In this document: one piece after another, positions 16,990-25,377 of the stretch
Layout: each line of letters starts with the position of its first letter
Position numbering within the stretch: the first letter of the stretch is position 1
DNA from: DATFMH01 sp035267045
Lineage (GTDB): Bacteria > Bacteroidota > Rhodothermia > Balneolales > DATFMH01
DNA length: 29,211 nucleotides
Direction: 5' to 3'
Assembly (NCBI GenBank): GCA_035267045.1
Contig: DATFMH010000189.1
Span: 1-29,211, forward strand
Made by a program: the position numbers and the translations under genes
Notes under the pieces: generated by a model
Told to the model about the DNA's origin: nothing
Databases searched by the model: none
Seen by the model: the letters and a program-made list of their open reading frames with translations, nothing else

Positions 16990-17499
16990 ATGAAACTACT
17001 ATTGTTTCCCTTTTTGTTATTTGTGGTTTTACTTTTAGCAGGAGGATGTTATAATCATCATTTTAGGGGCTCAAATCCTGGAATTATTTTAAATAAGCCC
17101 TATTAAGGCACCATTAAGAAAAGGTATACCAACAATACATCACATACATTGGATTCCGGAGTTATATGGTTTCGATTTGTTCCGGACAGCATGCGTTATT
17201 ATTACAGAACCCGTCTTTTTGTTGGTGGTACAAATATCATCTTCCATTTTAACTGGTCGGGACATTTCAAGATTCTCAATGATTATCAAATACAGTTGAA
17301 CGATTGTCCAAATTATTCTGAATCACCTGTTCCTATGAATCTATATTTGAGCGGTACGTTTAATTACTATTTCGAAAATGGTCATTGGATCATCGAACAG
17401 ACAGATAAAAATCCAACTTTCAAGTTTGATCTAACTAATGTAAAACCGGATATATTAAATTTGTCCTATCCTAATAATGTATTTTGTGGGTATAATTAA
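16990..17499 (+). pseudogene. Lipoprotein gene split by an in-frame TAA
   Basis: Frame of 170 codons with one internal stop. The first part, from ATG at 16990, is a lipoprotein signal (LLLAGGC) and a short His-containing segment, ending at TAA at 17104-17106 (codon 39). The frame then reads on without another stop for about 130 codons, and these look like a folded domain (VIWFRFVPD, RLFVGGTNIIFHFNW, GTFNYYFENGHWIIEQ) that would need the signal. A TTG at 17149 is the only candidate start for the second part, with no signal peptide. The simplest reading is a recent nonsense mutation or a single-base error. The family was not recognised. Confidence 0.6.
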
Positions 17500-17715
17500 T
17501 AGGTTTAGTTTACCGGGGAGTAAATTCACAACACTACCGAACCCACCGGATGTCATGCCCGGCCCCGACCGGGCATCCAGAAATACAGGACACTATTTAC
17601 AAGCGGAATATTACGGTATGTTCATTTATCAAGCTATGTAAAATAAAAAAGGATGCCATTATGATATAACAACATCCCTTTTATGTTACTTGATGTTACG
17701 TTTGAAAATGGGACA
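17500..17715 (+). other. Intergenic region with hairpins
   Basis: No gene in this stretch between the broken lipoprotein and the SHOCT protein. It holds a perfect 8-bp hairpin, ATGCCCGG-CCCCGA-CCGGGCAT (17555-17576), of a type found as dispersed elements in many genomes, and a weaker hairpin at 17645-17682 that could end the minus-strand SHOCT transcript. Confidence 0.5.
17645..17682 (-). terminator. Possible terminator of the SHOCT gene
   Basis: On the minus strand GGATG (pairing with CATCC across a 17-nt loop) is followed by a run of six T. The stem has one mismatch before an outer A-T part, so it is weak but well placed just downstream of the SHOCT protein gene. Confidence 0.4.
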
Positions 17716-17952
17716 TCAGCTGTGCATAAGAACCTGTCTTCTTTCTTCATATTCCTCACGGGATATTTCCCCGTTAGCGTATCTCTTGCGAAGCACATCA
17801 AGAGCTGATTCATTGGTATACGGATAGTTATATCCCCAACCGGAAGGCATAAGTTTAATGAACAACACGACTGCAACAATAATGACCACCCACCAGGCAA
17901 TCATCATCCATCCCCCTCCCAGGTTATTCATCATCCAATCGTGCATCATCAC
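17716..17952 (-). CDS. Small membrane protein with SHOCT domain
   Basis: A 78-residue protein with a single membrane segment (about 14-35) and a C-terminal SHOCT domain (about 49-76, ALDVLRKRYANGEISREEY), a short helical oligomerisation motif common in small membrane and stress proteins. The start is uncertain: GTG at 17952, ATG at 17949 or ATG at 17946. AGGAGG at 17964-17959 is 6, 9 and 12 nt away respectively, so ATG at 17949 fits best. The N-terminus is Met-rich (MMMHDWMM). SHOCT peptides are frequent near metal-efflux genes, and this one sits between the cytochrome and the Spy-like protein. Confidence 0.8.
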   Translation of the reverse strand: MMMHDWMMNNLGGGWMMIAWWVVIIVAVVLFIKLMPSGWGYNYPYTNESALDVLRKRYANGEISREEYEERRQVLMHS

Positions 17953-17998
17953 GGTTCACCTCCTAAGTAAATAATATTGTTTTTATATAACCGGGTAG

Positions 17999-18718
17999 TC
18001 AATTCATCATCGAATTACTATTTCCGTTATTCATCATACCGCGGCCTCCCATCATTCCATGTCCACTCATCATGCCATTATTTCCGGATCCGTTCATTGG
18101 ACACAACGCCATCATCTGTCCCATAGGGATACTATTCATCATGGCCGTCATAAATGATTGGGTATTCATATTTTGCAGCTTGTTCTTTTGATCTGGAGTC
18201 AGAACATTAAGCATATTATAATACGTCTCTATGAATGAAAGTTGTAAATCTCCCTGGGCTTTGGCTTTATCTTTTACCTGTTTACGCACTTTCGTAATGT
18301 TCAGTGATTTTGCAGACAGTTCGGTATTCAATTGTTTCTGAAAATTCCGAATTTTTGTACGAGTCTCCTTATTATTTGCGATGTAATCGGACTTCAACTT
18401 ATTCAGTTTCGTTTTTTGTTCATCCTTAAGTCCTAAAACATCAAGCGAAGGAAGGACATAAACAGACATTCTCATGCGCATTCGCGGATTGTTCATCATG
18501 CTCTGCATTCGATTACGCATCATGCTCATCATACCCATCATATTTCCGCGCATACCATTCATCTTGTTTCCCTGCATCATGTTCATCATGCCCTGACCCT
18601 GCATCATGTTCATTTGTGGTGTGGCATTATTATTCGAACCATTATTTTGAGCCCTGACTACAGATGATGGTAATGCGATAGCCAGTAATAACGCGGTGAT
18701 AATTGTTACTCTCTTCAT
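17999..18718 (-). CDS. Met-rich Spy/CpxP-like periplasmic protein
   Basis: Periplasmic protein of 239 residues with a signal peptide (cut likely after VRA, residue 23). The middle has two LTxxQ-like turns, GLKDEQKTKLNKLK and VLTPDQKNKLQN, within a long helical region, as in the Spy/CpxP/CnrX-like family of chaperones and metal sensors. Both ends are Met/Asn/Gly-rich (MMQGQGMMNMM near the start, GMMSGHGMMGGRGMM near the end), typical of Cu(I)-binding sequences. An AAGGG ribosome-binding site lies upstream of the ATG. Together with the neighbouring Met-rich cytochrome it suggests a periplasmic copper buffer; this is inference. The SHOCT gene follows on the same strand after 46 bp. Confidence 0.8.
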   Translation of the reverse strand: MKRVTIITALLLAIALPSSVVRAQNNGSNNNATPQMNMMQGQGMMNMMQGNKMNGMRGNMMGMMSMMRNRMQSMMNNPRMRMRMSVYVLPSLDVLGLKDEQKTKLNKLKSDYIANNKETRTKIRNFQKQLNTELSAKSLNITKVRKQVKDKAKAQGDLQLSFIETYYNMLNVLTPDQKNKLQNMNTQSFMTAMMNSIPMGQMMALCPMNGSGNNGMMSGHGMMGGRGMMNNGNSNSMMN

Positions 18719-19340
18719 TGTTGTACCCTTGTTCGTTATTGAAATTCTAATTTTGTTACTTACAACTTACTTAACTCACCTTAACCGAAGCTGAAAGCAT
18801 ACTTAAAACTATTTAAGGAAGAAAACACCCCATATCATTATCACGTTACTTTAAATTTTTCTGAGTTTAATTATGTCCAACAAAAAAACATACTTTACAG
18901 AAGTACTTTTTATTATTAAATTGAGCGGTAGTTTGTATAACTATGTTGAAAATAAATAAGACCTTTTCATTTATTGGTTTGTTGACCTTAGACACTGCCG
19001 GTAAATTAATTAATGATTCAGTTGGTTAGTTGCTCCCTCATTTGGATGTTACCCAATCAAGCTCTCCACAGCCACAATTCTTAATTGACAATCACTGTCG
19101 TTCGATAGAATTTCAAATTCTTAAAAAACCGGCCCGTTATACGTGGATTAGTCAGATTATGTAAAAATCAGAAAAAAAGTCCCAAAAGATTATTTTTCAG
19201 CCGACGGTGATTTATATTCCGGCTTTGCTGGTCACCCCTATTCTTGGGATCATCGATGAAAGGCAGTTATTCCGTTACGAGACTCTGTCTCTTTTAGACT
19301 TTGGGTGTTGGGTTTTTAACGTTTTTTAAAACGTCCCAAC

Positions 19341-19470
19341 TGTCATCACGAGGACGCATGTCCGTGGTGATCCCCTTCCGTGGTTTTACCATAAGCCCTG
19401 ATCAACGGCAGGGGATTGCCGCACTGCGCTCCCCAAAATGTTTTTTGGGCAGACTGCGTTCGCAATGACA
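19341..19470 (+). repeat. Dispersed repeat copy 1
   Basis: Begins TGTCATCACGAGG and ends in CGCAATGACA, so it has rough inverted ends. The interior includes GTGATCCCCTTCCGTGG, a second inverted half AGGGGATTGCC, and a CCCCAAAA/TTTTGGG-type hairpin. It is a partly decayed palindromic intergenic element. Confidence 0.6.
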
Positions 19471-19568
19471 CCATTGATGTGTAGTGTTTTTTGTAATTAC
19501 GCACTAACAGAACCAGCCATATTCACTTGATGACACCACCTATTTGAGGGATAACACAACACCCCGAC

Positions 19569-19653
19569 TGTCATCGCGAGGATGAAAGGAGGCGAACGCC
19601 GAATGAAAGACGTGGCGATCCCCTTCCGTAGCCTCGCCATAAGTGTGATCAAT
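19569..19653 (+). repeat. Dispersed repeat copy 2 (partial)
   Basis: Begins TGTCATCGCGAGGATGA and includes GTGGCGATCCCCTTCCGT and CATAAGTGTGATCAATGC. It shares its left part and tail with copy 1 but lacks the right half with the terminal ATGACA. Confidence 0.55.
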
Positions 19654-19690
19654 GCAAAAAACTTCTCCATTCTCTTTTATAACACTAACT

Positions 19691-20563
19691 CTAAGTACTC
19701 ACATACCGTTGTATAGCGTTAAATATCGCTACGGTATCCGAGGCTTCTTTCACATCGTGAACACGAATTATTCGGGCTCCGCGCATCATGGAATCATAGT
19801 GGATAGCAAGTGTAGCCGACAGGCGTTCCGGTACCGGCCGTTTCCCCAGAAGATGGGAAATCATCGATTTCCGTGATGCGCCTATCAGGATCGGGCAACC
19901 GAATTTTCTGAAAGTTTCGAGATTGCCGAGCAGTTCAAGATTATGCTCAAGTTTTTTGCCAAATCCAATTCCGGGATCAATAATTATTTTTGTAGCGCCT
20001 TTCGCTTGAGCCAGGCTTATTTTTTCTTTAAAGAAACGGCTAACCTCTTCAACGACATCATCATATTCGGGATCTTTTTGCATGGTTTTGGGATCCCCCT
20101 TAGAGTGCATAATAATCAAAGGGACGTCGTATTTAGCACAGAGATCTGCCAGCCGGGGATCTTTTTGCAGGCCGCTTATATCATTGATCATATGCGCACC
20201 AATTTTTAATGCCTCCCGGGCCACTTCGTATTTTGTTGTATCAATTGAAAAAAAGGTGTCGGGATATTTGGGAATAGCTCTTTTAAGAATGGGTATGACT
20301 CTGTTCAATTCATCACTGACATCGACCGGATCGGATCCCGGGCGCGTTGATTCACCACCCACATCAATAATGGAAGCCCCGGCTTCTATCATTTCATAAA
20401 TATGATCGAGGGCTATTTCTTCATTTATGAACCGGCCGCCATCAGAAAAAGAATCGGGCGTAACATTCAGAATACCCATCACCTGCGGATGGGATAAATC
20501 GAGCACCTTGTCTTTGATGACCAGGTGCTCAGAGGTAATATTTTTTTTTGTACTCTGAACCAT
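19691..20563 (-). CDS. folP: Dihydropteroate synthase
   Basis: Folate-pathway enzyme joining p-aminobenzoate to dihydropterin pyrophosphate; the target of sulfonamides. At 290 residues it has the normal length. Conserved pterin- and pABA-site motifs are MGILNVTPDSFSDGG (residues about 29-43), IDVGGESTRPGSDPV (about 64-78), DPGIGFGKKLEHN (about 195-207) and a final conserved RVHDV. The enzyme is cytoplasmic. It is the last gene of a minus-strand series after the ferredoxin gene (57 bp gap). There is no clear ribosome-binding site before the ATG. Confidence 0.96.
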   Translation of the reverse strand: MVQSTKKNITSEHLVIKDKVLDLSHPQVMGILNVTPDSFSDGGRFINEEIALDHIYEMIEAGASIIDVGGESTRPGSDPVDVSDELNRVIPILKRAIPKYPDTFFSIDTTKYEVAREALKIGAHMINDISGLQKDPRLADLCAKYDVPLIIMHSKGDPKTMQKDPEYDDVVEEVSRFFKEKISLAQAKGATKIIIDPGIGFGKKLEHNLELLGNLETFRKFGCPILIGASRKSMISHLLGKRPVPERLSATLAIHYDSMMRGARIIRVHDVKEASDTVAIFNAIQRYVST

Positions 20564-20620
20564 TAGAAAGTTTATGATAAGAGCTTATAATGAATAATGG
20601 TTCACAAAGAGAAAAGAAGA

Positions 20621-20959
20621 TTAATCCCAGTCTTCTTTTAGTTCGTCCTCTTTATCCTCGATATCTGCCCATTTATCAGCCTCAGGTAACCCGCCTTTGG
20701 TTTCATTTATAACGTGGTCAGACCATTTCTTAGCCAGACGTTCATTCCATTCAATGTAGTGTTCCCATTTCTCAGGCACCTCATCATCAGGATAAATAGC
20801 TTCAACCGGACATTCGGAAACACATGCATCACAATCGATACACTCATCCGGATCGATAGTTAAGAAATTTGGTCCCTCCAGAAATGCGTCAACGGGACAA
20901 ACAGCTGCACAATCAGTGTATTTACAGTTAATGCAAGGTTCGGTTACTATATATGCCAT
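20621..20959 (-). CDS. fdxA: FdxA-type 7Fe ferredoxin
   Basis: Small electron carrier of 112 residues. Cys9, Cys12 and Cys17 in CINCKYTDC, Cys21 in AAVCPVDAF, and Cys40, 43, 46 and 50 in CIDCDACVSECP fit the Azotobacter FdI-like pattern: one 3Fe-4S cluster (Cys9, 17, 50) and one 4Fe-4S (Cys21, 40, 43, 46), with Cys12 as the extra cysteine also seen in that family. The acidic C-terminal tail (EDKEDELKEDWD) is typical of FdxA. The redox partner is not indicated by its neighbours, folP and a phosphodiesterase-like gene. Confidence 0.93.
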   Translation of the reverse strand: MAYIVTEPCINCKYTDCAAVCPVDAFLEGPNFLTIDPDECIDCDACVSECPVEAIYPDDEVPEKWEHYIEWNERLAKKWSDHVINETKGGLPEADKWADIEDKEDELKEDWD

Positions 20960-21035
20960 TTTTTAAAATTTGATGATTTTTAAGTGATAATATTACTAGG
21001 TCAAATATTAAGGTACTTTAGCTTAAATGCAACGG

Positions 21036-22274
21036 TTAGTTTATTAATATATAAGAAAGCCTGCTCATTGTTCCATCATTCCGGGACGGTTCTATATCTA
21101 ATAACTTACACATTAAGTCGTAAATCTGAATATTCTGAAATGGTTTGATAATCAGATCTCTTTTAAAAGAGGGTCCGTGAGCCAGGAAAAAAGCGTACAT
21201 ATCAGGTTCATCATTATCATAACCATGGGTACCGCCATCTAAATAACCCTTTCCTTCAATTTTGTCAAATTGATTATGAGTGAGTATTTGATAATGAAGA
21301 TCAGCTACCATAACAATATCAGCCACTCTTTTATTCGATTTGAGATGCCATCTCTGAGGTAGTTGACTTCGCAGATATACCCGGTAATGGTGTTCTGAGC
21401 GTTTTAGCTTACGATAAACAGGAATAACATTATCTTTTGATGGTTGAAGGTAAAGAATCGGGTTGTTACTGGTAATACGAACATGATCCAGCTTAATAAG
21501 ATCGTCCAGAAAAATCACTTTCTTATGAGAGACCTGTGCCATTCCATGATCGGATACGATTATGATATTAATATTCGGCCATACATGTCTTTTTTTAAGC
21601 CGGTTTACCAGATAACCGATCGTGTTGTCCAGCTTTGAAATAGCGGATTTAATAGAATCGGATTGAGGACCATACAGATGTCCGTAATCGTCGGTATTGC
21701 TAAAATAAAGTGTGACAAAATCGGCTTTGAAATCTTGTTGGCCGCTCAACCACGATACCGCTGTGTCGACACGGGCTTTCAAAGGCATTGATCCGTTATA
21801 ATGAAGATAACGGTCAGGGTATTTACCGGCTATTTTTGCTTCGGAACCCGGCCAAAACACACTTCCGGTCTTAAATCCTTGTTTTTCAGCCGTAACCCAG
21901 ATGGGTTCGCCTCCATACCATTTCCCTTGCTGAACGGATTTTGTTCCGACTTTATATAATGCTTTAAATGCGGGATCATAAAAACTGTTAGCCACGATAC
22001 CCGAATGCTCAGGATAAAGTCCGGTAACCAATGTGTAGTGATTCGGAAAAGTCTTGGATGGGAAAATCGGAATCATACCCTCAGACAGGACCCCGGTTTT
22101 GACGAGTTCATCCATATGAGGAGTAGGTGCTTTTTGAAGATAGTCGTGGCGAAAGCCGTCAAATGATATAAGTAAGAGAGGAACGGGGTGCCTCTTCGGT
22201 GATTTTTTATGAACCGGTTTGAATGCCGTAAATAGTAACAAAGGGATAAAAAGAAGGACTGCTTTTTTATTCAT
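21036..22274 (-). CDS. Nucleotide pyrophosphatase/phosphodiesterase-like (NPP) protein
   Basis: Alkaline-phosphatase-superfamily member of 412 residues, like ectonucleotide pyrophosphatase/phosphodiesterases, which hydrolyse phosphodiester or pyrophosphate bonds with two zinc ions. Visible are Asp39 (LLISFDGF), nucleophile Thr75 in FPSKTFPNHY, Asp195 and His199 in TDDYGHLYGP, Asp242-His243 in VSDHGMA, and His in the later GGTHGYDN. The start chosen is ATG at 22274, because it gives a signal peptide (MNKKAVLLFIPLLLF...). A longer frame to 22355 would begin within the upstream terminator hairpin and has no signal. Substrate unknown. Confidence 0.88.
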   Translation of the reverse strand: MNKKAVLLFIPLLLFTAFKPVHKKSPKRHPVPLLLISFDGFRHDYLQKAPTPHMDELVKTGVLSEGMIPIFPSKTFPNHYTLVTGLYPEHSGIVANSFYDPAFKALYKVGTKSVQQGKWYGGEPIWVTAEKQGFKTGSVFWPGSEAKIAGKYPDRYLHYNGSMPLKARVDTAVSWLSGQQDFKADFVTLYFSNTDDYGHLYGPQSDSIKSAISKLDNTIGYLVNRLKKRHVWPNINIIIVSDHGMAQVSHKKVIFLDDLIKLDHVRITSNNPILYLQPSKDNVIPVYRKLKRSEHHYRVYLRSQLPQRWHLKSNKRVADIVMVADLHYQILTHNQFDKIEGKGYLDGGTHGYDNDEPDMYAFFLAHGPSFKRDLIIKPFQNIQIYDLMCKLLDIEPSRNDGTMSRLSYILIN

Positions 22275-22310
22275 GTTAGATGAGATGAAGGATTTTTCTT
22301 TTTGTGTGGA

Positions 22311-22344
22311 ATAAAAAAAGGGGATTGCAACCTGCAATCCCCTT
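22311..22344 (-). terminator. Rho-independent terminator of the TonB receptor gene
   Basis: The perfect 12-bp stem AAGGGGATTGCA / TGCAATCCCCTT with a 3-nt loop (22318-22344) is followed on the minus strand by TTTTTTTAT. It lies 22 bp after the receptor stop codon and makes the downstream gene a separate or attenuated transcript. Confidence 0.9.
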
Positions 22345-22365
22345 GAATAATTCATCGTCTACAGT

Positions 22366-25008
22366 TTAGAAATTAATCTTCATAGAAACAGTAGCCGTTC
22401 TCGGACGACCGTAGAATATATCCAATGCTTGTAATGTACCATTGTTGTCGTATGCATTGGTGATATAATTGGCATCCATGATGTTGGTCAGGCTAAGAAG
22501 CAATTCGGCAGAATTCAACCCTGCAAAATGTCCTTTGACAGGGAACTGATAACCTGTGGTAACATCAATGATGGAATAAGGACTAACTTTATATGCCTGG
22601 CGATTTTGATCTCCCTGTTGTGTACGGCGAGTAGGATTAAATGCGGCATAGTAGTTAGCGTAATAACGTGCCATCGGGTTAATAAAGAAGGTACCGTTGT
22701 TTTGTCCTACTTCAAAACGATAACGGAAACCGATGGAACCTGTCGTTTGTGGTGCACCACTAACTTTCAGGTTTTTAATATAGAGGTCAGCGGTACCGAC
22801 TTGTTGATGATTATTATTGAAGATAGCCGAGCTGACATTGTTATCGTAATAGTTGTTACCAATGGCCAGACCACCATGTACATAAAAGTCATGGCTTACA
22901 GTATATTTACCTCTGAGTTCGAAACCCTGGTGGATCTCATTCAGGCCGTTTACATTATATAAGTTGTAATCGTTGGATCCTGGTGCTGCCGGTTTACTTA
23001 CATTAAATGTTTGATTACCCCAGCGTGTAAAGTAGTAATCCATGGTGATGTTACTGCGAGTATTTGGTTTTAAACCAAGGCCTATTTCAAACGAAGATAC
23101 GCTTTCATTACGACGGTTTTCGATGGGTGTATTGGTATAACGGAATACACCGCTGAAGTAAGGAGCTTTGCTGTTGTAACCGCCATTAGCATAAATATTC
23201 AACCAATCGGTGAGGTTGTAATTTACACCACCTTTTAAGACATATCCTGTAAAGTTGTAGAATTTCGTCTTAGGATTGTTCAGGATGAAATAATCTTTAC
23301 GGGCATATCCGGTACTGGAAATACTACCGTTTAAGAATGCACTAATTGTGTTGTTTGTGTATTCCAGTTGGGCGTTAAGTCCATACTTCTTTACATAACC
23401 TTTATCATAATAAGCGATTTTATCACCCGGATAAAAGGCAATATTACCGGTTTTTCCATATCCACTGTTATCATAATTCAGATTGGGATTAGTGTTTTCA
23501 ACCCAGAAGTCGCCCCCTAAAAGGTTACGTACTGTACGATAGTGAGAACCAACATAATAACGTCCGTCAAATGAAACATTCAAGGTCAGTTGTTTTGAAA
23601 GTTCCTGCTTGTAATTGGCAATGATACCGGCCCATTTGTGATCGTTATGTGATTCACGGAGGATACCTTTGGATGCATTACCGGTTATTATTTGGCCGGC
23701 TGCATTGTAAACGGTATCAGCATTAGCTTCATTGGTTGCAAAAACCTGGTTGAAGTCGAGTAAACCATTGATTGGATTTGTAGGCAGGTTATATCCATAA
23801 ACAGTTAATGGACCTGAACCGTAACCGGTACCCCAACTGTAATACAAGGTAGTGGTCAGCATTGATTTATCGCTGATGCGGTAAGTATCATCAATAGAGA
23901 ATACTGGTTTGAAGTAGTAGTTCTCACGTGAATTGATAAGCTGTTGTGTATTACCGCTACCGAGATAACCGAGGTTCGGGTTGTAATTATGTCCGTACTG
24001 ATCCCATGTAGAAATGGTTTGAGCAGAAGTACGTTGACCGTGTAACTGGGGAGAACCAAAAGCGGTGAAATTGATGGTGTTGTTACCTTTGGTATAACCC
24101 AAGGTCATGAAAAAGGTAAATCCCTGGAATTTACTGCTTTTGAAATAGCTGTTTTGGGTACGACGGTTAATAAGAGCCGTTACGCCGTATTTTCCACCAT
24201 TTTTAGCATCCATCAAACCCGTGCTGTATTGAACACCGAGTTGTTGCATGTTGTAATCGCCTGTACGATAGGTGATGTTTCCGCCTTTTTGTGATTTCAG
24301 TGAAGATGTGGTAAGGTTTACGGTACCACCAACGGCTTCAGTGGATAACGGGTTGTCACCCATTCCCATGGTAACCTGAATGTTATTGGCTACCTGAGCG
24401 AGACCGGAGAAGTCAGACCAGTAAACATGTCCATTTTCCATATCGTTTACGGGTACCCCGTTAATTAATAATCCGACATAATTGTCATTGAAACCACGAA
24501 TGGTTAAGCGTGAGTCACCAACACCACCGGAACCGCCGGTCGCGTAAACATTAGGAATATCGGCAGTTGCCATAGATACGTCCTGTCCGCTGGCAGCAGC
24601 AGATTCCTGAATCTTTTGCTGGTCCACCGAAGCAAAAGCAACAGGTGTTTTACGGAATTGAGCTCGTTTAGCACTTACAATGACTTCTTTTGAGAATTCA
24701 TATTCTTTGAGTGCTACAGTACCTACATTAACATTATGGTCAACATTAATGCTCATTACTTTTGCCGTGTAACCTACATAGGAAATCTTTAAAGTATATT
24801 TCCCTGCAGGTACATCGCTTACTGTGAATTCGCCGTTTACATCTGTGGCGTTTCCATATGTTGTACCCTCTAAAATTACATTGGCTCCCGGAAGAGAGGT
24901 ATTATCAGCTTTACTGATAACCTTTCCGGAAATTTTGTAGGTGTTTTGGGCAAATACACCAAGCGGAATAGCAAAAATTAATAATAGGATTGGTATAATA
25001 CGTTTCAT
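22366..25008 (-). CDS. TonB-dependent receptor with N-terminal regulatory domain
   Basis: Outer-membrane receptor of 880 residues for active uptake of a ligand with TonB/ExbBD. Order: signal peptide (about 1-20), carboxypeptidase-regulatory-like beta domain (about 24-105, GKVISKADNTSLPGANVIL), plug domain (about 118-240, with LTIRGFNDNYVGLLINGVPVN), and beta barrel to the end (VSMKINF, closing with Phe as in most outer-membrane barrels). The N-terminal domain is the FCB-type extra domain of SusC-like receptors. No SusD-like gene is next to it in the window, so a glycan role is not supported. It is divergent from the sorting-domain protein across a 369-bp gap. Confidence 0.93.
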   Translation of the reverse strand: MKRIIPILLLIFAIPLGVFAQNTYKISGKVISKADNTSLPGANVILEGTTYGNATDVNGEFTVSDVPAGKYTLKISYVGYTAKVMSINVDHNVNVGTVALKEYEFSKEVIVSAKRAQFRKTPVAFASVDQQKIQESAAASGQDVSMATADIPNVYATGGSGGVGDSRLTIRGFNDNYVGLLINGVPVNDMENGHVYWSDFSGLAQVANNIQVTMGMGDNPLSTEAVGGTVNLTTSSLKSQKGGNITYRTGDYNMQQLGVQYSTGLMDAKNGGKYGVTALINRRTQNSYFKSSKFQGFTFFMTLGYTKGNNTINFTAFGSPQLHGQRTSAQTISTWDQYGHNYNPNLGYLGSGNTQQLINSRENYYFKPVFSIDDTYRISDKSMLTTTLYYSWGTGYGSGPLTVYGYNLPTNPINGLLDFNQVFATNEANADTVYNAAGQIITGNASKGILRESHNDHKWAGIIANYKQELSKQLTLNVSFDGRYYVGSHYRTVRNLLGGDFWVENTNPNLNYDNSGYGKTGNIAFYPGDKIAYYDKGYVKKYGLNAQLEYTNNTISAFLNGSISSTGYARKDYFILNNPKTKFYNFTGYVLKGGVNYNLTDWLNIYANGGYNSKAPYFSGVFRYTNTPIENRRNESVSSFEIGLGLKPNTRSNITMDYYFTRWGNQTFNVSKPAAPGSNDYNLYNVNGLNEIHQGFELRGKYTVSHDFYVHGGLAIGNNYYDNNVSSAIFNNNHQQVGTADLYIKNLKVSGAPQTTGSIGFRYRFEVGQNNGTFFINPMARYYANYYAAFNPTRRTQQGDQNRQAYKVSPYSIIDVTTGYQFPVKGHFAGLNSAELLLSLTNIMDANYITNAYDNNGTLQALDIFYGRPRTATVSMKINF

Positions 25009-25377
25009 AACGTTTTGTTAAGTGTATAATTTATATTTTTTTTAAAAACCACAATCGAGAGATCATTTATCGATCAATTTGAGAACAGTGATAAGATAAA
25101 AAAATCCAGGAAATTTTTAACAATCCTTGTCGATAAAATATTGATTTCGTAACACGTTATTAATCGTTATTTAACACAAAACAGCTTGACTTTTCAATTA
25201 ATTTTCCCCTAAACCACCGTCTAAAGAATATAAATATATATCCTAAATTGTTTATAATTATATATATAAATGTAAATGCATGTAAGTCATTAATTTGTTG
25301 ACAATTATTTTATTTTACTTACGTCAGGAAAATTTTATATTCAATAACAACAGTGGTAGATTTATTAGGGAAAAAAT
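25009..25377 (+). promoter_or_regulatory. AT-rich divergent promoter region
   Basis: No gene in these 369 bp. It must carry promoters for the TonB receptor (minus) and the sorting-domain protein (plus). TTGACA at 25298-25303 is a candidate -35 for the plus gene, but no matching -10 is clear. Long A/T runs and TATATATA stretches (about 25231-25270) dominate. An AGGG near 25367 serves the plus gene. Confidence 0.4.

Larger units (their letters stand above)
18719..19690 (+). other. Gene-free region with dispersed repeats
   Basis: About 970 bp with no credible gene on either strand. The first half is AT-rich and contains the promoter side of the Spy-like gene. A hairpin at 19307-19340 (GTTGGG...CCCAAC outside ACGTTTT/AAAACGT) precedes two copies of a dispersed repeat beginning TGTCATCNCGAGGA, at 19341 and 19569. 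Each continues to GTGGNGATCCCCTTCCGT and CATAAG...TGATCAA. This is the TGTCATTGCGAGG-type intergenic repeat known from many bacteria. Confidence 0.5.

Noticed and set aside
17697..17704. TACGTTTG as a Bacteroidota-type -7 promoter element
   Set aside because: It faces the plus strand, where no gene follows before the minus-strand genes.
17634..17900. Second minus-strand frame overlapping the SHOCT gene
   Set aside because: It overlaps the better-supported SHOCT frame, which has a strong ribosome-binding site and a domain; this one has neither.
19652..19876. Plus-strand frame overlapping folP
   Set aside because: It lies antisense to folP, whose motifs are unambiguous, and has no family feature.
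22275..22355. Upstream 27-codon extension of the NPP-like gene
   Set aside because: It begins within the transcriptional terminator and would hide the signal peptide.
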